From UBA5951 sp012269555 (GTDB taxonomy: Bacteria > Pseudomonadota > Alphaproteobacteria > Puniceispirillales > Puniceispirillaceae), in assembly GCA_038147755.1 (NCBI GenBank), contig JAYQTS010000012.1:1-64000 (forward strand): DNA of 64,000 bases, read 5' to 3'. The notes beneath the pieces were generated by a model. It saw only the letters and a list, made by a program, of their open reading frames with translations, was not told where the DNA came from and searched no databases. Shown here piece after piece: positions 57,672-64,000 of this stretch; within the stretch, counting starts at the first letter, position 1, and each line of letters opens with the position of its first letter. Both the position numbers and the translations under genes were made by a program.

Positions 57672-58595
57672 ATGGTCTGGTTAAAACAGATTAAAAGGAA
57701 ACAATCTAATTCTCGTTTTCCTCAAATATTAATTATCTCATTTGGATTCTTATTAATCCTGGTTGGTAAAGCAGATTTAACTGCGGTACGATATATGCAA
57801 GGCGGAGTAGTTGAAGTAATCGCACCTTTTTATTCCATCGTTACAGTTCCAGTTAATAGCATAGAAAGTTTATTTGAGGGGCTCCAGACAGTCGCATCTT
57901 TAAGAACAAAGGCAAATAGACTTGAACTTGAAAATGCGAGATTGAAAAAATTACAAAGAATAGCTGAATCGCTGGAGGTCGAAAATAGACAATTACGCAC
58001 AGTTCTTGGGGCTGTTATCCCACAGGAATGGGACGCTATTACCGCTCGCGTTATTGCAGTGCCTGGAGGAAATTTTACACATAGTATGATTGTTGAACAT
58101 GGAGCCAATAAAGTCATAGCAAGAGGTAGCGCAGTTGTTACAGCAGAAGGCTTAGTTGGTTACATTATTTCCAGTGGAAAATACTTTTCACGAATTCTTC
58201 TTTTGAGTGATGTGAATTCTAGAATCCCTGTTATTCTTAGCGACTCTTCTTGGCCAGGACTTGCTGTTGGGAAAAATGGTCTCATATTAGAATTGGATTT
58301 TCTTCCTGCAGAATCTGAACCATCTCTTAACGAGACAGTTGTTACATCAGGGCATGGTGGTTTACTTCCTGCCGGTATACCTGTTGGCAGAGTATCCTCC
58401 ATAACTAAAAAGCAAGTTTTAATGACACCTTCAGTCGAGCTGAGAAAACTATCGTTTGTGACTATTCTCTCACGAAAAACAGCCCCTGAATTTTTTTCAG
58501 ATCCAGAACAGAGTGATAATTTTTACTCCCCTTTGATAGATCAAAAAAAAGTACGTTTATTTGAAGGTTTAAATGTCAAAGAGATCCTTCAATGA
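57672..58595 (+). CDS. mreC: Rod-shape-determining protein MreC
   Basis: A 307-residue protein with a membrane anchor at about 20-36, a coiled coil at about 68-105 (LRTKANRLELENARLKKLQR) and the beta-sandwich MreC domain (about 110-275, with VVTAEGLVGYIIS and TSGHGGLLPAGIPVGRV). It links MreB inside to the penicillin-binding protein outside. It starts 10 bases after mreB and overlaps mreD by 4 bases. Confidence 0.95.
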   Translation: MVWLKQIKRKQSNSRFPQILIISFGFLLILVGKADLTAVRYMQGGVVEVIAPFYSIVTVPVNSIESLFEGLQTVASLRTKANRLELENARLKKLQRIAESLEVENRQLRTVLGAVIPQEWDAITARVIAVPGGNFTHSMIVEHGANKVIARGSAVVTAEGLVGYIISSGKYFSRILLLSDVNSRIPVILSDSSWPGLAVGKNGLILELDFLPAESEPSLNETVVTSGHGGLLPAGIPVGRVSSITKKQVLMTPSVELRKLSFVTILSRKTAPEFFSDPEQSDNFYSPLIDQKKVRLFEGLNVKEILQ

Positions 58596-59134
58596 TAAAA
58601 AACCAAAATAAATCAGATTCTTACAAGAATCATGCCGACTTTTCAAAAAAATTTCTAATTTTTGGAATTAGTGTGTTAATTGTATTTTTTGAAATTGCTC
58701 TGGCTAAGTGGTCTCTTTTTTTTGGGTCAGCTCCAATGTTAAGCCTTTGCTATATATTCACACTTTTATTGTTATGTCCCCAATTTATATCCCCGATAAC
58801 AATAATTTTACCATCATTACTTTTTGAGGTAATGGGTGGAGATATGCTTGGAGTAAGGGTGACCACTTTTTATATAGTCGCACTTCTTGTGACTACACGT
58901 TTGGTATCAAATGAGCATGATGATTTTATTTCATATTGGGCTAATTTTAGTTTGATTTGTATTGGAGTCGTTTTGTTTAGATTGCTGGTATTTATAGTTC
59001 TTTATTTTACTATACCAAGTATATCTATGCTGGCATTTCAAATCGGTGTTAGTATTGTATTATTTCCAGTATTTTTTGTAAGTACTACTATTCTTTTAAG
59101 TATGGCTGAATCTCATATTAAACAAATTGATTAA
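58592..59134 (+). CDS. mreD: Rod-shape-determining protein MreD
   Basis: A 180-residue membrane protein with about five helices and little sequence conservation, as usual for MreD. It has a polar start of about 24 residues, then hydrophobic segments from about residue 25. Identified mainly by its position between mreC (ATGA overlap) and mrdA (21 bases), its size and helix pattern. Confidence 0.88.
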   Translation: MIKNQNKSDSYKNHADFSKKFLIFGISVLIVFFEIALAKWSLFFGSAPMLSLCYIFTLLLLCPQFISPITIILPSLLFEVMGGDMLGVRVTTFYIVALLVTTRLVSNEHDDFISYWANFSLICIGVVLFRLLVFIVLYFTIPSISMLAFQIGVSIVLFPVFFVSTTILLSMAESHIKQID

Positions 59135-59155
59135 GATTGGGACTTAAAAGATATT

Positions 59156-61108
59156 ATGGCTAAAAAACGAAAAGAAATACAGGAAGTTGCGAACCAAGTT
59201 TCTAAAAGAATGTTTTTGGTTGGAAGCCTGCAAATAGGTTTTGGGTTAATTCTGATTGGAAGATTATACCAATTGCAGATTTTACATAGCGACTCCTACT
59301 TAAAGTTATCAGATAAGAATCAATTTGATCATCGCTTAGTGATCGCGCCTAGAGGAAGATTGCTCGACTCCAAGAATCGTTTACTTGCTGGCAATTCAGA
59401 GGTTTTCGAGTTGGTTGTTATACCTGCAAGAACTAAGAATTTAGAACTGCTTTTGATAGAAATTGACAATATTGTAGGACTATCCAAGGAAGAAATTAAA
59501 GACATATTAGTAATAGCCAAAAATCAACCAGATTTCATAGAAATTTCAATAAAATCTGACTTGACCCAGCGAGAATTATCCCACCTTGCAATTAGAAGTG
59601 CTGTTTTGGAGGGGGTATTATTTCAAAAGAATTTTAATCGAATTTATCCGCAGGGTAAGTTACTTTCGCATGTCACTGGCTATGTCTCAGGAATTACCGC
59701 TAGAGAGGTTGAAAAAGATAGAAAATTACAGAGATTGGTTGGATTGAAAACCGGTAAATCTGGTCTTGAAAAGACCTTAGATGATTCTCTTCGAGGAATA
59801 GCTGGTAAAGAGCGTATTGAAGTAAATTCACGTGGTAAGCCAGTCAGATTTATTTCTGATAGTGTGCCTAAACAGGGGAGGGATCATAAGCTTACAATTG
59901 ACATGGATATTCAATCCTATGCAGTAAATAGGTTGAAGTTGGGGAATTCCGAGCAGGTTGAAATGGCTCAAAGTTCTGTTCAAGAAGCTATTAACAACAA
60001 TGATGAGCTAAAAGCGCACATTAATATCGGCGAAACAATGATATTAAAAGATGCGAATTCACGATATGTACCTCCCGAAGCAGGAGCTGTTGTGTTGATG
60101 GACATTCATACAGGTGGAGTTATTGCAATGGTGTCTTCACCTGCTTACGATCCAAATTTATTTGCAGGTCGGATTTCAAATAGAGCTTGGAATAATCTTA
60201 ATGAACATCCAAGAGTACCCTTGTTAAACAGAGTTATAGCAGGGTTATATTCGCCTGGCTCTACTTTCAAAATGGTTGTATATGCTGCTGCTCTGGAAGC
60301 TGGCGTTATTTCATCCGACTCATCTTATAATTGCAAGGGGTTTTTTGAATTTGGTGATCGTGATTTTTATTGCTGGCAAGAAAAAGGCCACGGTGTCGTG
60401 AATGGTAGACAGGCTATAGCACAATCATGTGACGTTTATTTTTATCAAATCGCCCTTAAAACAGGTATAGAACGTATTCACAATATGGCAAAACGAATGG
60501 GACTTGGGGAAATTACAAATGTTGGTATACCTGATGAAAAAGTTGGGATAATGCCAAATCGTGAATGGAAAAAAAACACACGTGGAACGGTATGGACACC
60601 CGGCGAGACAGTGATTGCTGGGATTGGTCAGGGATTTGTTTTAACAACTCCTATTCAACTTTCTGTAATGACGGCTCGGCTAGCAAATGGAAAAAAAGCA
60701 GTTAAAGCAAAGTTATTATCTGAAGCAACAAAAAACTCCGATGATTTCCTGCCGTTAAATATAAACAGTTCAGTATTGAGAGAAATTCAACGTTCTATGA
60801 GAAGTGTGATTTCTAGTGGCAGGGGTACGGCACGTAAATATGAATTAAATGGGTATGGACTAGCAGGTAAAACAGGCACTGTCCAAGTAAAAAGAATCAC
60901 AAAAGCAGAGAGAGAAGAGGGTATCATTGATAACATTGACAGACGTTGGAAAGACAGAGACCACGCTTTGTTTGTAGGTTATGCACCATATGATAAACCT
61001 AAATATGCTATCAGTGTAATTGTAGAACATGGAGGAAGCGGTTCATCTATGGCAGCACCAATAGCTCGTGATATACTTCAATTCGCACTTGAGAGACATC
61101 TTGTATGA
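59156..61108 (+). CDS. mrdA: Penicillin-binding protein 2, elongation transpeptidase
   Basis: A 650-residue class B PBP. After a membrane anchor (about 20-40) come the dimerisation domain (RGRLLDSKNRLLAGNSEVFE, then GVLFQKNFNRIYPQG) and the transpeptidase domain with the catalytic serine in YSPGSTFKM, then the S-x-N-like SCDVYFYQ and KTGTVQ. It crosslinks peptidoglycan during elongation together with RodA. An insert of about 40 residues with NNNDELKAHINIGETMI comes before the transpeptidase domain, seen also in other Alphaproteobacteria. The rodA start overlaps its stop by 4 bases. Confidence 0.96.
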   Translation: MAKKRKEIQEVANQVSKRMFLVGSLQIGFGLILIGRLYQLQILHSDSYLKLSDKNQFDHRLVIAPRGRLLDSKNRLLAGNSEVFELVVIPARTKNLELLLIEIDNIVGLSKEEIKDILVIAKNQPDFIEISIKSDLTQRELSHLAIRSAVLEGVLFQKNFNRIYPQGKLLSHVTGYVSGITAREVEKDRKLQRLVGLKTGKSGLEKTLDDSLRGIAGKERIEVNSRGKPVRFISDSVPKQGRDHKLTIDMDIQSYAVNRLKLGNSEQVEMAQSSVQEAINNNDELKAHINIGETMILKDANSRYVPPEAGAVVLMDIHTGGVIAMVSSPAYDPNLFAGRISNRAWNNLNEHPRVPLLNRVIAGLYSPGSTFKMVVYAAALEAGVISSDSSYNCKGFFEFGDRDFYCWQEKGHGVVNGRQAIAQSCDVYFYQIALKTGIERIHNMAKRMGLGEITNVGIPDEKVGIMPNREWKKNTRGTVWTPGETVIAGIGQGFVLTTPIQLSVMTARLANGKKAVKAKLLSEATKNSDDFLPLNINSSVLREIQRSMRSVISSGRGTARKYELNGYGLAGKTGTVQVKRITKAEREEGIIDNIDRRWKDRDHALFVGYAPYDKPKYAISVIVEHGGSGSSMAAPIARDILQFALERHLV

Positions 61109-62205
61109 ATTGGACCTCAAAATTATTCTTAATTCCATGGCTAATGATAATATGTATGTTTATGCTTGTTATCATAGGAACATTGGCGTTATATTCCGCA
61201 TCCGACGGTGTGTGGACGATGTCTGTTAAACAACATTTGATACGTTCAGCAATAGGTTTTTTAATAGCCTTCTTTATCGCTTTTCTTCCGATTAATTGGT
61301 TGTTTAGAACCAGTTTCCTGGTATGGTTTGCTTTTGTCTTTGTTTTAATGCTTTTGCCATTTATTGGTGTGGGTGCTGGAGCAACTAGATGGATTGATTT
61401 AGGCGTTATGAATTTTCAACCCTCTGAGCCAACCAAAATAGCTGTTATCCTGCTATTAGCAAGATATTTATCCCTCAGAACATTTGATCAAATTGATAAA
61501 TTTGCAATTTATATACCTGCATTATTTATAATAGGTATTCCCTCTGCGCTAGTACTTAGACAGCCAGATTTAGGTACTGGTTTGATGATTTTAGTTGGAG
61601 GATTAGCAGTGATATTTGTTAGTGGACTGCCAAAAAAATATGTTTTTCTGGGGTTGGGGACAGTTGGAGCTTCTATTCCTATTATCTGGGGACAGTTATA
61701 TGATTACCAAAAAGCACGATTATTAACTTTCCTTAACCCAGAAAAAGATATTTTGGGTGCAGGCTGGCAGATAACGCAATCAAAGATTGCTCTAGGATCT
61801 GGTGGTCTTTTTGGAAAAGGATTTTTACAAGGCTCACAGTCGCAACTTGACTATTTACCAGAAAAACAAACAGATTTTGTATTTACCTTAATTGGAGAAG
61901 AATTTGGTTTTGTTGGCAGTATTACTATTATTCTGATTTATTTTATGATTATTCTTTCTATTACTAGCATTGGTTTGAAAGCAAAAAATAGATTTACCAG
62001 ACTTGTTGCAAGTGGACTTGGTATGATTGTTTTTTTATATGTGTTTATCAATGTTGCCATGGTAACAGGTGTTTTACCAGTGGTTGGTGCACCATTGCCG
62101 CTATTATCGTATGGTGGTACAGCAATGCTTACCGTTTTTGTTATTTTGGGAATTTCTATTAATTTATCACTAAATCGTGAAAAAGAAGACCTTGAAATTA
62201 GTTGA
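61105..62205 (+). CDS. rodA: Peptidoglycan polymerase RodA (MrdB)
   Basis: A 366-residue SEDS glycosyltransferase with about ten helices. The motifs LGVMNFQPSEPTKIAVILLL (about 106-125), RQPDLGTGLMILVGG with the functional aspartate, GWQITQSKIALGSGGLFGKG and VVGAPLPLLSYGGTAML are all present. It polymerises glycan strands with PBP2. Translationally coupled to mrdA; last gene of the rod-shape operon. Confidence 0.96.
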   Translation: MNWTSKLFLIPWLMIICMFMLVIIGTLALYSASDGVWTMSVKQHLIRSAIGFLIAFFIAFLPINWLFRTSFLVWFAFVFVLMLLPFIGVGAGATRWIDLGVMNFQPSEPTKIAVILLLARYLSLRTFDQIDKFAIYIPALFIIGIPSALVLRQPDLGTGLMILVGGLAVIFVSGLPKKYVFLGLGTVGASIPIIWGQLYDYQKARLLTFLNPEKDILGAGWQITQSKIALGSGGLFGKGFLQGSQSQLDYLPEKQTDFVFTLIGEEFGFVGSITIILIYFMIILSITSIGLKAKNRFTRLVASGLGMIVFLYVFINVAMVTGVLPVVGAPLPLLSYGGTAMLTVFVILGISINLSLNREKEDLEIS

Positions 62206-62263
62206 TAGTTGCTAAAGTACCTGTAAGATATTAAATTTTAAATAAATCCTGAAAGGGAGACTC

Positions 62264-63258
62264 ATGTTTAGGTTTTTCACAACAAGAAAATGGTTTTTTT
62301 GGTCTTGGTTGGGTTCAGTTGCGATTTTATCTTCTCTATGGGTTCAAGTACAGATCGATGTTGAGATAAATGAATGGTTTGGAGAATTTTATGATCTGAT
62401 CCAAAAAGCGCTCGGTGAGCCTAATTCCATTACAATAGAGGAGTATTGGAGTAGTCTTTTTAGTTTTATGTCTCTAGCGGCTATCTACGTAGCGATATCG
62501 GTATTAGTAAGTTATTTTACAGCTCATTTCTTGTTTAGGTGGAGAACATCGATGGTTGAGTGGTATCACTCAGTTTATCATAGGGCCAGAAAAATTGAGG
62601 GTGCTTCCCAGCGTGTTCAAGAGGATACTATAAAATTCACAAGGATTATGGAGGGTTTGGGGACTAGCTTTATAGAAGCAATAATGGTGCTGGTGCAATT
62701 TGTTCCTATATTGCTGGGACTTTCAATAGGAATTCCAATATTCTTTTTTGGTGATTGGGAATTTGGACTAGTTACAGGCGCTCTTTTATGGAGTATAGGT
62801 GGAACTATATTTCTTATTGTATTAGGATGGTTACTTAGACTAGTTGGGATTGAATATGATCTTCAAAAAAAAGAAGCAGCATATAGAAAAATTCTTGTAA
62901 TAGCAGAAGATGATGACGCTCAGAACGTCAGGCCAAAAACAATAGAAGAAATATTTTTAGATGTGAGGTCTATTCATTTTTGTCTTATTTAAGATACCTC
63001 TATTTTAACATTGGTCGTGTGGCATACCTGCAGGCAAATGTATTATCTGCCTATATTTTCTTAGCCCCGGCCATAGTTGCTGGAGTTGTAACACTAGGAG
63101 TGATGCAGCAAATCATCAGAGCCTTTGGGAGAGTCGAGGGCTCGATGCAATATCTTTTAAGGGCCTGGCCCACTATTATTGAATTATTAAGCGTATATAA
63201 ACGTCTTAGAGAATTTGAACTTCAGATTTCTGACGAATATGCAGAAATAGCAAAGTGA
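62264..63258 (+). CDS. sbmA: SbmA/BacA-type peptide transporter (one frameshift)
   Basis: About 332 residues of a membrane protein without its own ATPase domain. The N-terminal part has FGEFYDLIQKAL and FLFRWRTSMVEWYHSVYHRA (a family motif), then IEGASQRVQEDTIKFTRIME. The frame changes in the T run near 62975, where adding one T gives SIHFLSYLRYLYFNIGRVAY and continues to the end (IIELLSVYKRLREFE). The family takes up peptides, microcins and bleomycin, or affects very-long-chain fatty acids of lipid A in rhizobia. Its native role here is unknown. It starts 58 bases after rodA with GAAAGGGAG upstream. Confidence 0.87.
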
Positions 63259-63283
63259 ACTGAGATTTTTAATTTTTAGTAAT

Positions 63284-64000
63284 TTAATATTTTGTTTGTT
63301 TTTGTTTTCTTTGAAACTTTTTAGCTCCATCCACCCTTATTTCCTGTCTCGCTCTTGATAGGCTTAAGCTGTCGTTGGGAGTGTTTTCGGTAATTGTGGA
63401 ACCAGCCCCTATAATTGTGTTTTTCCCAATGTTTAATGGTGCTACTAAAGGAGTTTGAGCCAATGAATGAGCCTGAGCCAATTTTGGTTTTATATTTTTT
63501 ATAACCATCAAAATTACAAGTTATAGTTCCGGCACCTATATTTGCATTTTCTCCAATCAGTGTATCCCCAATATAGCTAAGGTGGCTGATTTTGGTTCCC
63601 TTGCCAATACTAGATTTTTTAACTTCTACAAAATTTCCAAGTTTTACATTTTTATCTGTCACAGTATCTGGTCTTATTCTGGCGAAAGGTCCAATAATGT
63701 TATTTTCCCCTATTGAACACGCCTCTAAGTAACAAAATGATTTAATATGACATTTTTTTGCAATCGAGACGTTACTTGCAATGATAACATTTGGTTCAAT
63801 AATAACATCTGGGCCAATCATAGTATCTTTTTTGTAAAAAGACCGTTTCTGGTGCAATCATAGTTACTCCAGAAAGCATTGCTGATTTTCGAAGATAATT
63901 TTGTGCAAGCGATTCTGCAAAAGCTAATTGGTTACGATCATTTATTCCAATTACATATTCGTACTCAGTCAGAATAAAACCAACATTGAGATTATTTTCA
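63284..64000 (-). CDS. glmU: GlmU, bifunctional UDP-GlcNAc synthesis enzyme, C-terminal part (cut by right edge, two frameshifts)
   Basis: Three frames join. The part at 64000-about 63840 is the end of the uridylyltransferase domain (VGINDRNQLAFAESLAQNYL, then SGVTMIAPETV). After a shift near 63830, in an A run, the left-handed beta helix follows (DTMIGPDVIIEPNVIIASNV, then FARIRPDT, VKLGNFVEVK, ISHLSYIGDTLIG with the catalytic histidine, and GTITCNFDG). A second shift near 63465 leads to VAPLNIGKNTIIGAGSTITE and the end with a basic tail KKFQRKQKQTKY. It makes UDP-GlcNAc for cell wall and lipopolysaccharide. Convergent with the sbmA gene. The start lies beyond the window. Confidence 0.9.

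Overview
This window is a 64-kb piece of an AT-rich (roughly two-thirds A+T by eye), gene-dense genome of a free-living, flagellated, aerobic alphaproteobacterium. The best lineage marker is a circularly permuted, two-piece tmRNA gene at about 44076-44430 (minus strand) whose tag peptide reads ANDNTAPVAMAA; permuted ssrA with an ANDN-type tag is typical of Alphaproteobacteria. The gene mix (flagellum, lactate oxidation, methylmalonyl-CoA mutase, many small-molecule exporters, a DabAB inorganic-carbon pump, periplasmic sulfur genes) and base composition would fit a marine SAR116-like (Puniceispirillales) bacterium, but that placement is inference. No CRISPR array, prophage, insertion sequence, rRNA or tRNA was found.

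Layout. 1-3000: end of a flagellar regulatory operon (flhF end, flhG, fliA, an unknown gene) convergent with a rod gene (flgF-like). 3.2-4.8 kb: five small genes of mostly unknown function, including an NHLP-leader-like protein, two Sel1-like proteins and a small secreted Cys-containing protein. 4.8-8.5 kb, minus strand: thiolase, methyltransferase, MFS and LysE transporters. 8.9-14.3 kb: dabB-dabA, the bicarbonate/CO2 accumulation complex, with an unusually long dabB. 14.3-22 kb: DUF952 protein, htpG, clpB (both chaperone genes preceded by RpoH-like promoters) and methylmalonyl-CoA mutase. 22-29 kb: a putative 10TM exporter, ferredoxin-NADP reductase and the cytochrome c maturation operon ccmE-F-G-HI. 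29.3-31.6 kb: an exported rhodanese, a YeeE/YedE sulfur transporter and a 52-residue peptide ending in a Cys-rich tail. 31.8-36.6 kb: GST, yciB, phhB, TSUP and EamA transporters, azlCD. 36.7-44.4 kb: pgk, msrA, rpmJ, the two lactate dehydrogenases, class I fumarase, sspB and ssrA. 44.5-51 kb: thyA, folA, mrp, hflK, hflC, degP. 51-56.5 kb: serB, miaA, ilvB-ilvH-ilvC. 56.6-62.2 kb: the rod-shape operon mreB-mreC-mreD-mrdA-rodA. 62.3-64 kb: an SbmA/BacA-like transporter and glmU, which runs off the right edge.

A point that governs the whole annotation: about twenty genes, including normally essential ones (clpB, glmU, ccmF, serB, miaA), are split by single-base shifts, nearly always inside short A or T homopolymers, and the protein family continues exactly in the neighbouring frame. 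This looks like uncorrected homopolymer error in the source sequence rather than gene decay. Such genes are given here as one feature covering all pieces, with the shift position stated. The observations most worth following are the tmRNA/SspB pair with the sspB ribosome binding site in a hairpin shared with the tmRNA, the Cys-tailed peptide in the sulfur operon, the double-length DabB, and the NHLP-like small-gene cluster.
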